In this document: one piece after another, positions 1-6,602 of the stretch
Position numbering within the stretch: position 1 is the first letter of the stretch
How the letters are laid out: each line of letters starts with the position of its first letter
Assembly: GCA_008974855.1 (NCBI GenBank)
Contig: BFAR01000014.1
Location: forward strand, 1-9,530
DNA length: 9,530 nt
DNA from: an archaeon MnTg01
GTDB taxonomy: Archaea > Thermoproteota > Nitrososphaeria > Nitrososphaerales > Nitrosopumilaceae
Direction of reading: 5' to 3'
Made by a program: the position numbers and the translations under genes
Notes under the pieces: model-generated
The model's database searches: none
Told to the model about the DNA's origin: nothing
Seen by the model: the letters and a program-made list of their open reading frames with translations, nothing else

Positions 1-137
1 TCATCTAGTTTTACCATACCTCGAGGAAATTCTACATATTCAAGTTTTACATCACTTGGGAGGGATAGCATTCCAGCTATGCCTACAATTAGAGCAGCTA
101 TAGTAATTGGGACCAAAACTTGAACTCGTGATGTCAT
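1..137 (-). CDS. Membrane-anchored or exported protein, N-terminal fragment (runs off the left edge)
   Basis: Only the first 45 codons are inside the window. The ATG is the only plausible start: the same frame has an upstream stop and no other start codon between. Residues about 6-26 form an uninterrupted hydrophobic stretch (VLVPITIAALIVGIAGML) after a short segment carrying one arginine, which reads as a signal peptide or N-terminal membrane anchor. A polar segment with PSDVKLEYVEFPRG follows, so the bulk of the protein probably lies outside the membrane. The fragment is too short to assign a family. It sits 42 bases after the stop of the small hypothetical gene on the same strand, so the two may be cotranscribed. 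Confidence 0.6.
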   Translation of the reverse strand, partial: MTSRVQVLVPITIAALIVGIAGMLSLPSDVKLEYVEFPRGMVKLD

Positions 138-179
138 ACTATGATTGAAGTGATTCTGAATAAAAACTAAAAGAGTTCA

Positions 180-530
180 TTACACTAAAGATTTTTTAAA
201 ATCATTAATTGAGGAAAGTGTGTTTTTTGTTTGAGTTCCTATATCATGAATTGTAGAACCGTTGTAAACTCTATCTAGATATTTTCCAGCAAGTATCATA
301 GGTCCACCTATTGCACATGTGACACCGCTTGGTTCAGGCACCCAAAACATGATAAACCCAATTTTTTGTAATTTTTTACCTGGTGCAGGAGCTTTGTTTA
401 AAGCACCAAGAGATTGTGCAGTTTTTTTATCATCCACTTTGGACAAATCAGAATACAATTGGGCCCTTCTTTTTACTGAACCTGACATTGCCTTTAATTT
501 TTTTAATTTAAGATTAAGTGAATCATCCAT
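180..530 (-). CDS. Conserved-looking small hypothetical protein, 116 aa
   Basis: I do not recognise this family. The protein begins with a strongly basic, helix-prone region (residues 1-55, many lysines, including a KRR at 20-22), then a hydrophobic Gly/Pro-rich segment at 56-83 (IGFIMFWVPEPSG, then AIGGPMILAG), then a polar tail. The hydrophobic part is broken by WVPEPSG, so it looks like a short re-entrant or hairpin membrane segment or a buried core and not a clean transmembrane helix. The ATG is preceded by CAGGA, a possible weak ribosome binding site. It is transcribed away from the MntR-like regulator across a 138-base gap and towards the truncated membrane-protein gene. Codon use resembles its neighbours, which supports a real gene. 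Function unknown. Confidence 0.65.
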   Translation of the reverse strand: MDDSLNLKLKKLKAMSGSVKRRAQLYSDLSKVDDKKTAQSLGALNKAPAPGKKLQKIGFIMFWVPEPSGVTCAIGGPMILAGKYLDRVYNGSTIHDIGTQTKNTLSSINDFKKSLV

Positions 531-646
531 TCCTGGTACTTATTTTGTAAAAATTAGATAAAATTCAATGATCAAGTTTGATTACTCCATAGTCAAAAAT
601 AGTAACATTCATGACTGGAGGCGAAAAGATCAAGCCAAGAGACACT

Positions 647-655
647 AAATTATAT
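647..655 (+). promoter_or_regulatory. Candidate TATA box for the MntR-like gene
   Basis: AAATTATAT resembles an archaeal box A. A transcript starting about 26 bases downstream would begin near 676-680. That lies after the first possible TTG start (669) but just before the in-frame TTG at 681, so the box favours either a leaderless TTG at 681 or the ATG at 759. This is inference from spacing only. Confidence 0.3.
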
Positions 656-668
656 CTGAGCATGTCTA

Positions 669-1145
669 TTGGAATTAAACTTGGAGAAAAAAGATACTAG
701 AAGACTTGAATCGATTAAGGCAGCACATGAAATTGCTCGTACTGGGTCTAGCAGCAGAATGGAAGATTATCTTGAAGTAATTTTAGAATTAGTAGAACTA
801 AAAGGGTATGCAACTACATTAGATATTTCACGATACATGAATGTTAGTGCTCCAAGTGTTACAAAAATGCTACAAAAACTAGATGAAAATGGATATCTGG
901 AATATGAGAAATATCATGGAATTAATCTAACACAAAAAGGAAATCAGTTAGCTGACACAATTAGACAAAAACACGGAATCTTACTAGAGTTTTTTGAAAT
1001 ATTAGGTGTAAGCCATGACACTGCAAATCAAGATGCAGAAGGAATCGAACATCATCTAAATCCAAAAACAATTAGACAGCTAAGAAAATTTATTACATTT
1101 TTAAAATCAAACCCAAAAATTGTTCAGAATTTTAATAATAGTTGA
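669..1145 (+). CDS. DtxR/MntR-family metal-dependent transcriptional regulator
   Basis: This is a DNA-binding regulator of the DtxR family, MntR branch, which represses metal-uptake genes when loaded with metal. A winged helix-turn-helix spans about residues 31-95 (recognition helix around SAPSVTKMLQKLDENGYL). The dimerisation and metal-binding helices follow at 96-145, ending in the family signature GIEHHL. Aligned with Bacillus MntR at a constant offset of 25, all six metal ligands are present: D33, E36, H102, E124, E127 and H128. Asp at the first and Glu at the fourth position are the MntR (manganese) pattern, not the Met/Cys pattern of iron-type DtxR. There is no C-terminal SH3-like domain, as in short MntR. 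The start is uncertain. The longest frame starts at TTG 669, with an alternative TTG at 681. An ATG at 759 (residue 31) would give 128 aa, closest to Bacillus MntR in N-terminal length, and keep every ligand. No metal transporter lies in the window, so the target is unknown. Confidence 0.88.
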   Translation: MELNLEKKDTRRLESIKAAHEIARTGSSSRMEDYLEVILELVELKGYATTLDISRYMNVSAPSVTKMLQKLDENGYLEYEKYHGINLTQKGNQLADTIRQKHGILLEFFEILGVSHDTANQDAEGIEHHLNPKTIRQLRKFITFLKSNPKIVQNFNNS

Positions 1146-1189
1146 TGAGGCGACAATCTCACAAAAAACATGTGTTCATTAAAATGGAC

Positions 1190-1200
1190 AGCATAATGCT
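1190..1200. repeat. Short perfect palindrome upstream of the one-helix membrane protein gene
   Basis: AGCAT-A-ATGCT is an inverted repeat with 5-base arms and a single-base centre, 28-38 bases before the GTG start. It is a reasonable position for an operator, and the MntR-like gene is just upstream. The symmetry does not extend cleanly beyond the arms, so chance is a real alternative. Confidence 0.25.
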
Positions 1201-1204
1201 CTAG

Positions 1205-1212
1205 TTAAAAAT
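1205..1212 (+). promoter_or_regulatory. Weak candidate TATA box
   Basis: TTAAAAAT lies about 16-23 bases before the GTG at 1228, roughly where an archaeal box A would stand for a transcript with almost no leader. The match is loose in AT-rich DNA. Confidence 0.2.
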
Positions 1213-1227
1213 TCATGTAATTATATT

Positions 1228-1755
1228 GTGGTCCTAAAGGATGCATTTGGGGAGTTATCTAATAGTGTTCAACAGATAGTTAATAATCCGTTTGATTGTA
1301 CTGAGGGATGTGATTTAACGATTCTATATGCAATTCTAATTGGTGCAATTGTTACAAGTATTGTTCTAACTATACAAATTCAACTTGCAAGAGAACAACA
1401 TAAAATCAAAAAAATAGTATCAAAAACAAAATTAAGAAATGATGTAATATCTCTTCTAAATCAAATGCGGATTATACAACCAATAGTATTTGAAAAAAGA
1501 CCGATTACTCCTGAAAATAGAATGCAAATTACAAGTATTGCTAGAACTGTCAAAGAGTTTGAAGAAAGTCTAAATGAAATTGGAGAAGTGCTCAGTAGCG
1601 ATGAAAAGCAAAAAATTGTTCAGATAATTGAACGAATTAAAAAGAGATTAAAATACGGTAGTACGGATTTTGGTAAATGGCCATATAGATATGAAGCCAT
1701 GGATTTTGCAGAATCAATTAGAGAAGTAGGAATTTCTCTAGCTACAATACCGTAA
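1228..1755 (+). CDS. Single-pass membrane protein with helical cytoplasmic domain, unknown function
   Basis: The start is GTG. The same frame holds an upstream stop at 1180-1182 and no ATG between, so GTG is the best choice. Residues 1-28 form a short, probably external N-terminus with two cysteines (C23 and C28 in DCTEGCD) that could form a disulfide or bind metal. Residues about 29-53 are one strong transmembrane helix (LTILYAILIGAIVTSIVLTI). From 54 to 175 the protein is charged and helix-rich (REQHKIKKIVSKTK, then EKQKIVQIIERIKKRLKYG) and probably cytoplasmic, perhaps coiled-coil. I do not recognise a family. It follows the MntR-like gene on the same strand after 82 bases and converges on the PIN-ATPase gene with 17 bases between stops. 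Confidence 0.65.
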   Translation: MVLKDAFGELSNSVQQIVNNPFDCTEGCDLTILYAILIGAIVTSIVLTIQIQLAREQHKIKKIVSKTKLRNDVISLLNQMRIIQPIVFEKRPITPENRMQITSIARTVKEFEESLNEIGEVLSSDEKQKIVQIIERIKKRLKYGSTDFGKWPYRYEAMDFAESIREVGISLATIP

Positions 1756-1760
1756 AATTT

Positions 1761-1767
1761 AAAAAAA
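1761..1767 (-). terminator. Oligo-T terminator after the PIN-ATPase-KH gene
   Basis: Read on the minus strand, seven T residues begin 6 bases after the TAG stop of the PIN-ATPase gene and are followed by AAATTTT. Archaeal RNA polymerase commonly ends transcription at such T-runs without a hairpin. It also lies in the 17-base gap of a convergent gene pair, where termination is expected. Confidence 0.45.
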
Positions 1768-1772
1768 TTCCT

Positions 1773-3602
1773 CTAATCTTTGAGAAATATTTGAATTGAG
1801 TCTTTGGAGGAAGCGTTTCTCGTTAATCGTTTTCCAGGACTAGAATGTTTTGGGATTTTAATCTGGCCTTTTCTGGTAATTCTAAATGAAGTAAGAAATT
1901 CATTATTTAGGTAAACGTCTCCATAATTTCCCGCATTTTCTTTACCTACATTAAACAATAATGATGTCTTTGATTCAGAAAAATCAAAAGATAATTCAAA
2001 ATCGTCTGAAGGTGTGTTTGATGTAGAAGCTGAAGAATCTTTTGGAACAACATCAATGTGTAATTTGAGCATTTTTTCTAATTCATTAATTGTTGAACCG
2101 CCTCGTCCAATAACAGATGGGATATACTGTTTAGATACCATTACCTTGACACTATTACCAGATAAAATTTCTACTTCAGCACTAGGATCAAATCTTCTAA
2201 ATGTATCTCTTACTTTATCCTCAGCTAGTTTTTCAATACCTAATTTTGTTGAATTTTTTGAGATAGGAATTATGACGTTTTCTTCACCAAATGTGTAGAT
2301 TTCATATTCCAAGGTATTTTCTTCAAAGTCGCGTATTTCTATTACAGGTCTTGCTAAATCTTGTTCTGTCATTCCAGATGGGACCTTTACTTTGAGTTTT
2401 AATTCATACACTTTGGAGATTTTTCCTTCACTTACAAAAACTACAGTGTCAATTACACTTGGAATTATTCCCAGCTCAATTTTTCCAATAAAACGTTGGA
2501 TAGCATCTATTGGAGAGTTTGCGTGAATAACTCCAACCATACCTACTCCGGCTAATCTAAGTTCTGAAAATGTTTCAAAATCTTCACGTCGTCTCACTTC
2601 ATCAAAAATAGTATAATCAGGCCTTACCAAAAGTAAAATATCTGCAGAGTTTTCAAAGCTTCCTTCAAGTTTTCCATACTGGGTAATAGCAGAATCTACT
2701 TGTAAATCACGAGGGGATTCAAATGTTTTTACAATTTTCCCAGCCTTTTGATAAAAATCTGCAAGACCAGAGGCAAGTGTACTTTTTCCAGAGCCTGGAG
2801 GACCAGAAATAATAATTCCTTCAGCTCTTTCAGCAAATCTAGATTTTAGCTTCTCAGATAACTCGTATTCTTCTAATGACAATCTGACAATTGGATGAAC
2901 TATTGTGATTTCATATGCTTCTGAAAAAGGCTGGTATGTTATAGATATTCTGTAATCCTCATGTTGAATCACAAGAGCTCCGTGTTTTGAAATCTCTAGA
3001 TTACTTTTGTTGTTAGTTTTTGCAACATCTAATATTTGTTGAGACATTTTTTCAAGATAGTCCCGAGTTAATATTTTATCCTCAATTTCTTGGAGATTAA
3101 ATGAACCTGGCTTTCCTTTTTTTGCCATAGGTTTCAGGCCTTCTTTAAGATGTATGCTCATTGTTTGAGTATCAAAGAATCTCAAAAATTCTAATTCACC
3201 TTTAATCATTTCAGGTTTGAGATAACTAACTTCTACTCCTTCAACCTCTGCAACTAAAGCTTGAACATGATCTGAGGTGTAAAGAATTGCATGATTTTGT
3301 TTTGCAATGTCTTTGATGATTGCATCAATTCGTCCATGTCCTGATAGTTTTATATCATCAAAACTTGGTCTTGTTCCTTCAAATTTAATTACATTTCCAT
3401 GTTCTTTTGAAATATTTTGAAGTTTTTTTAGTTCTTTTAAACCAGTAAAACCTTGTTCTTTTTTCTGTGAAGCTTCTGATTGGAGCTCATCTAGAACAGC
3501 TACTGGTATGATAATTTCTGTATTTTTAATAGTTCCAGATTCAACTTGTTTAGAAATGTAGGCATTAATTATCACACTTGTATCTAATACAATTTTTGAC
3601 AA
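1773..3602 (-). CDS. PIN domain - VirB11/PilT-like ATPase - KH domain protein
   Basis: This multidomain protein is of the archaeal PINc/PilT-N plus ATPase type. Residues 1-130 form a PIN nuclease fold starting at once with strand KIVLDTSVII; candidate metal-binding acids are D7, E39, D93 and D111. Residues about 235-400 form a secretion-type ATPase: Walker A GPPGSGKST at 267-275, acidic ATPase motif IFDEVRRRE with D334/E335, and a His motif VIHANSP with H360. Residues about 480-520 form a KH domain with its GRGG loop at 499-502 (VIGRGGSTI). A further 85 residues form a beta-rich tail. The family is widespread in archaea, and an RNA-processing or RNA-translocating role is inferred from its parts; no substrate is established here. 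The start is TTG: an in-frame stop lies two codons upstream and the PIN strand begins directly after it, so no other start fits. It lies 45 bases after the CheY-like gene on the same strand and may be cotranscribed. Confidence 0.9.
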   Translation of the reverse strand: MSKIVLDTSVIINAYISKQVESGTIKNTEIIIPVAVLDELQSEASQKKEQGFTGLKELKKLQNISKEHGNVIKFEGTRPSFDDIKLSGHGRIDAIIKDIAKQNHAILYTSDHVQALVAEVEGVEVSYLKPEMIKGELEFLRFFDTQTMSIHLKEGLKPMAKKGKPGSFNLQEIEDKILTRDYLEKMSQQILDVAKTNNKSNLEISKHGALVIQHEDYRISITYQPFSEAYEITIVHPIVRLSLEEYELSEKLKSRFAERAEGIIISGPPGSGKSTLASGLADFYQKAGKIVKTFESPRDLQVDSAITQYGKLEGSFENSADILLLVRPDYTIFDEVRRREDFETFSELRLAGVGMVGVIHANSPIDAIQRFIGKIELGIIPSVIDTVVFVSEGKISKVYELKLKVKVPSGMTEQDLARPVIEIRDFEENTLEYEIYTFGEENVIIPISKNSTKLGIEKLAEDKVRDTFRRFDPSAEVEILSGNSVKVMVSKQYIPSVIGRGGSTINELEKMLKLHIDVVPKDSSASTSNTPSDDFELSFDFSESKTSLLFNVGKENAGNYGDVYLNNEFLTSFRITRKGQIKIPKHSSPGKRLTRNASSKDSIQIFLKD

Positions 3603-3623
3603 TGATTAAAGCTCATTCATGCT

Positions 3624-3635
3624 ACTTTTATTCAT
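3624..3635 (-). promoter_or_regulatory. Weak candidate TATA box for the PIN-ATPase-KH gene
   Basis: On the minus strand the box reads ATGAATAAAAGT, centred about 27 bases before the TTG start, which is the right spacing for a leaderless archaeal transcript. It would give the gene its own promoter in addition to read-through from the CheY-like gene, after which I see no T-run terminator. Confidence 0.28.
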
Positions 3636-3647
3636 AACTGAATTAAT

Positions 3648-4010
3648 CTAAACGGAAAGTGCGTCAGAAATGACTTGGAGTACTTTATCAAAGTCAAAGG
3701 GCTTTGAGATTGAGGCAATAGCACCTGCTTCAAGGCATTGCGTAATTATGAATTGATTATCGCTTGCGGTTATGAGAATGATTCGTGCATCTGGGTTAAA
3801 TTCCATGATTTCTTTGACTGCAGTCAATCCATCTTTTTTTGGCATTGCAAGATCTAATAATAAAAGATCAGGTTGAATTTCATTGAATTTCTCAACTGCC
3901 TCAATACCATCAATTGCCTCTCCAACTAACTCGTGTTTGCCAATTGATATGATATCCTGTAAAACTTGGCGTATTGCATCTGAATCATCTGCAACTAGAA
4001 CTTTTGCCAT
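3648..4010 (-). CDS. CheY-like single-domain response regulator
   Basis: This is a stand-alone receiver domain of normal length (120 aa) that accepts a phosphoryl group from a histidine kinase or HPt protein. All catalytic positions are visible: acidic pocket D8/D9 (VADDS), phospho-acceptor D53 (LLLLDLAMPKKDG), T81 (ILITAS), and K103 before the conserved proline (SKPF). No DNA-binding or enzymatic output domain follows, so it must act by protein contact or as a phosphate carrier. The ATG fits the usual start of the fold (MAKVLVADD). It lies 34 bases after the HPt gene and 45 bases before the PIN-ATPase gene on the same strand, so it likely shares a transcript with HPt. The divergent histidine kinase is its most obvious donor. 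No flagellar, archaellar or chemotaxis genes are present, so a motility role is not supported here. Confidence 0.93.
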   Translation of the reverse strand: MAKVLVADDSDAIRQVLQDIISIGKHELVGEAIDGIEAVEKFNEIQPDLLLLDLAMPKKDGLTAVKEIMEFNPDARIILITASDNQFIITQCLEAGAIASISKPFDFDKVLQVISDALSV

Positions 4011-4044
4011 AAAAAGATGAAACGTTTGTTACTTAAGAGGCAGA

Positions 4045-4407
4045 TCAGTCCAAATATTTCGAATAGTTGGTTTCCATCTTTTGTTTTAGTTCGTTAGTGT
4101 TTTGTTCATGTCCATTCATAGAATTAGTCATAAAAACAGTGGATTCGGTTAAAATTGTTAATATCCCTTCCATATTTTGTCCTTCCATGATATGATTAAG
4201 CAATGTATCATTTAATGCTGCAATTTCACCAATTCCTGGTTTTCCCATCATGGGTGCCAAGCCTTTGATTTTATGAATATGACCTTCAATGTCTTGAGAA
4301 TTTTTTGAAATATCTGAATCTGTATTACATGATTCCAAGATTTTCTTAATTAAAGCGATCTCTTCATTAATTTCTTGAGTTGAAACTTTAATGAATTCAT
4401 CAGACAT
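4045..4407 (-). CDS. Stand-alone histidine phosphotransfer (HPt) protein
   Basis: This is a 120-residue, mostly helical protein whose centre matches an HPt domain of the CheA P1 kind. The motif HKIKGLAPMMG gives H45 as the phospho-histidine with K48 and G49 as the conserved partners, followed by the usual amphipathic helix (EIAALNDTLLNHI). There is no kinase, dimerisation or CheW-like domain, so this is not CheA itself but a free phosphotransfer unit. The ATG is clear and 62 bases from the divergent kinase start. It is first in a minus-strand series with the CheY-like gene, to which it most likely passes phosphate or from which it receives it. Partner identity is inferred from gene order only. 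Confidence 0.85.
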   Translation of the reverse strand: MSDEFIKVSTQEINEEIALIKKILESCNTDSDISKNSQDIEGHIHKIKGLAPMMGKPGIGEIAALNDTLLNHIMEGQNMEGILTILTESTVFMTNSMNGHEQNTNELKQKMETNYSKYLD

Positions 4408-4416
4408 TATAATGAT

Positions 4417-4429
4417 CTAAAGGTTTTAG
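4417..4429. repeat. Short inverted repeat in the HPt promoter region
   Basis: CTAAA-GGT-TTTAG has 5-base arms and a 3-base spacer. It lies between the candidate TATA box and the HPt start codon, where a bound repressor could block transcription start. It is short and could occur by chance in AT-rich DNA. Confidence 0.2.
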
Positions 4430-4433
4430 GCGG

Positions 4434-4443
4434 TATTTTTATA
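4434..4443. promoter_or_regulatory. Candidate TATA box shared by divergent HPt and histidine kinase genes
   Basis: TATTTTTATA reads TATAAAAATA on the other strand, so it is TATA-like both ways. Its centre is about 31 bases from each start codon (HPt ATG at 4407, kinase TTG at 4470). Both transcripts would then have leaders of only a few bases, as is common in archaea. It is the best box A match in the 62-base gap for either direction. Bidirectional use is inference. Confidence 0.4.
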
Positions 4444-4469
4444 CTCTCTTGAAATTTACAGTTTAAGTA

Positions 4470-6338
4470 TTGAAGATTATTCTAAAAACTTACTTTTTAG
4501 TAGGAATACTAATTGCAGCTGCAGCAGTTAATCTCACTTTATTATACCAATCAGGACAAGAAAATACTTATGAATCTTATACAATTATTCGTGTAGCAGA
4601 CCTCAAAGTCAAAGTTGAAACATTTGATAGTCTTGCAAACTCTATTGCTAATGGATTTGAAGCTGATAGAGAAATTCTAAAAGAAAAAACCAATGAGTTT
4701 CAATCAGTCCTTAACGTCTTAGAAGATGGAGGAGTAATTAGAGGACAACCCATAGTGGTTATTCCTACAATTCTTCTAGGAGAATTTCGTGAAGTAGAAA
4801 ATTCTTGGAATATAGTTAGAGATAGTCTTGATCAAATTCAGATACGAGCAGTCTCAAACGATGAAGCAAAAGATGCAGTAAACTACATTTTAGGTAAAAA
4901 TGGGGAAATGGCACTCTCTACTGATTCTGTAATAAAGGAAGTCGAGACATTAGGTAGAGACTTTAACAGGCATGAGGAAATTACACGTGAGCTACATGAA
5001 CTATCAAAAAGTATAGGACAAGATGCGCTCTTAATTTCAATTGGAGAAGATGTAGGAATTCGTGAAAAACTTCACGAAGAAAGAATAATGTTTGAAGTAG
5101 GAATTAGAAAACTATTACAAATTCCTACAAATGACTTGGATTTAGAAAGTATTGGTCAAATTTCTGAGGAACTAGCTCCGATTCCAAGAGAAAATTCTAA
5201 TGCATTAAGACAGTTAGATCCTTTATGGGAAGCAGTTCAGCTTAGAATAAAGATTTTAGAGGAAAATTCGCTACATACTGAAGATTTTGATGTAGCATTT
5301 GGTTCTTTTAAAACACAAAAAATTCTCTTGATATCATCACTTGATACTTTAATTGATTCATGGAATGAAGAAATACTATCTAATAGTTCACAAAGAGGAA
5401 TAATTGTCCAAACACTTTTAGTTGTGGATATTGCAATTTTTTTTCTTGTAATAGTTGTAGTTAGACAATCTCTTAATCCACTGAAAATAATTTCAACAGG
5501 AATGTCCAGAGTTAAAGAAGGAGTCTATGGTGAAAAAATTAACTATAAAGCAGATGATGAAATTGGCCAGCTGGTAAATACATTTAACATAATGTCAGAT
5601 ACAATTAAACAGAAAACTGAGGAAGCAAAAGAAACTGACATTGCAAAAGATGAATTTTTGTCAATGATTACACATGAATTAAAAACACCGCTAGTACCAA
5701 TTCAAGGCTACGTGGATATGCTATTAGGTGAACATTTGGGTTCACTTACTGAAAAACAAAAAGACAGGTTAAGGATCATTAAAACAAGTGCAGGATCATT
5801 ACTACGAATTATATCAGATCTTTTAGATGCACAAAAACTTGAGCTTGGCAAACTAGTTGTAAAAAAAGAAAAACAAAACATTAAAGATACGATAGATGTT
5901 GCCATTCAAGCGTTTCAGCCTCGTGCATCAGAAAATAAGATTACTATAAAGCAACATTTGGATAAAGAGATTCTAGTACCACATGATCGAGAAAGAATTA
6001 CGCAAGTGTTAACTAATTTACTAAAAAATGCACTAGATGTAGTAAACCCCGATACAGGAGTTATCGAAGTTTTTGTTGAAGACTCGGACAAAGAAGTTAA
6101 GATAAATATAAAAGATAATGGTCCAGGGATTCCTATAGAAAAACAAGGAGGGCTTTTCAAAAAATTCTATCAGGTTGATACCTCGCTAACAAGAGAAGTT
6201 GGAGGTAGTGGGTTAGGACTTGCAATCTGTAAAGGATTAGTTGAAGAGCATGGAGGTACAATTTCAGCTGAAAGTACTCCAGGATCTGGGACCACCTTTT
6301 CTTTTATTTTACCCAAAGATTCTGAACCGATGAAATAG
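4470..6338 (+). CDS. Membrane sensor histidine kinase (HAMP, HisKA, HATPase_c)
   Basis: This is a two-component sensor kinase of 622 aa. One membrane helix at about 5-25 and a second at about 311-332 enclose a large external domain of some 280 residues, mostly helical and acidic, with no small-ligand domain I recognise. A HAMP linker follows at about 333-385 (LNPLKIISTGMSRVKEG). The HisKA dimerisation domain has phospho-acceptor H402 in MITHELKTPL. The ATPase domain shows the N box (N516, N520 in TNLLKNALD), G1 box DNGPGIP (549-555), an F-box-like FKKFYQ and G2 box GGSGLGLAI (578-586). All catalytic motifs are intact. There is no attached receiver, so it is not a hybrid kinase. The start is TTG: a stop lies one codon further upstream, and the hydrophobic N-terminus begins right after it. 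The divergent HPt and CheY-like genes are likely partners. Confidence 0.93.
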   Translation: MKIILKTYFLVGILIAAAAVNLTLLYQSGQENTYESYTIIRVADLKVKVETFDSLANSIANGFEADREILKEKTNEFQSVLNVLEDGGVIRGQPIVVIPTILLGEFREVENSWNIVRDSLDQIQIRAVSNDEAKDAVNYILGKNGEMALSTDSVIKEVETLGRDFNRHEEITRELHELSKSIGQDALLISIGEDVGIREKLHEERIMFEVGIRKLLQIPTNDLDLESIGQISEELAPIPRENSNALRQLDPLWEAVQLRIKILEENSLHTEDFDVAFGSFKTQKILLISSLDTLIDSWNEEILSNSSQRGIIVQTLLVVDIAIFFLVIVVVRQSLNPLKIISTGMSRVKEGVYGEKINYKADDEIGQLVNTFNIMSDTIKQKTEEAKETDIAKDEFLSMITHELKTPLVPIQGYVDMLLGEHLGSLTEKQKDRLRIIKTSAGSLLRIISDLLDAQKLELGKLVVKKEKQNIKDTIDVAIQAFQPRASENKITIKQHLDKEILVPHDRERITQVLTNLLKNALDVVNPDTGVIEVFVEDSDKEVKINIKDNGPGIPIEKQGGLFKKFYQVDTSLTREVGGSGLGLAICKGLVEEHGGTISAESTPGSGTTFSFILPKDSEPMK

Positions 6339-6387
6339 TAAATCATTCTGATCTAAAAACTGAAAATAATCCAACATAGGCCTAAAC

Positions 6388-6570
6388 ATGAGGTTTTTGC
6401 TACTAGTAGACATGACGATGGAAGCCATAGAGGTAATCAAAGACTGTAATCGAGACTTTTACCCAGATTCTAGAGCATATCTTGAAGCTTTACAAAAACA
6501 GGGGAAGACAGATGATGGTTTTGAAGATGAGTTTTACTTCACAATGCCTGTAATTTCAGGTATTGCATAA
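6388..6570 (+). CDS. Small acidic hypothetical protein, 60 aa
   Basis: I do not recognise this family. The frame starts at ATG and gives a short hydrophobic beginning (MRFLLLVDM), an acidic helix-like middle (TMEAIEVIKDCNRDF, then SRAYLEALQKQ), an acidic patch DDGFEDEF, and a hydrophobic end (FTMPVISGIA). There is one cysteine, at residue 20. It lies 49 bases after the kinase stop and 32 bases before the tldD-type gene on the same strand, so it may lead that operon. TldD enzymes act on small proteins or peptides, so a substrate or accessory role is possible but rests only on position. A small independent protein, or chance, are the alternatives. Confidence 0.5.
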   Translation: MRFLLLVDMTMEAIEVIKDCNRDFYPDSRAYLEALQKQGKTDDGFEDEFYFTMPVISGIA

Positions 6571-6602
6571 GATTTAGCAATACCAGTAAATAAATTGAAA
6601 AT

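Noticed and set aside
319..561. Open plus-strand frame of 80 codons opposite the 116-aa hypothetical gene
   Set aside because: It lies almost wholly antisense to the minus-strand gene, has no family resemblance, and its composition looks like a reverse-frame shadow.
669..1145. Iron-type DtxR/IdeR assignment for the metal regulator
   Set aside because: The first ligand position is Asp and the fourth is Glu, as in MntR. The SH3-like third domain of DtxR/IdeR is absent.
2014..2298. Open plus-strand frame of 94 codons inside the PIN-ATPase-KH gene
   Set aside because: It lies antisense to the conserved ATPase/KH coding sequence and has a low-complexity Ser/Leu-rich translation.
4045..4407. Truncated CheA
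   Set aside because: The protein has a clean start and stop, normal HPt length, and no remnants of later CheA domains downstream. The next gene is CheY-like.
5708..6160. Two minus-strand open frames inside the histidine kinase gene
   Set aside because: They are antisense to conserved HisKA and HATPase motifs. Their Ser/Phe-rich translations are typical of shadows.
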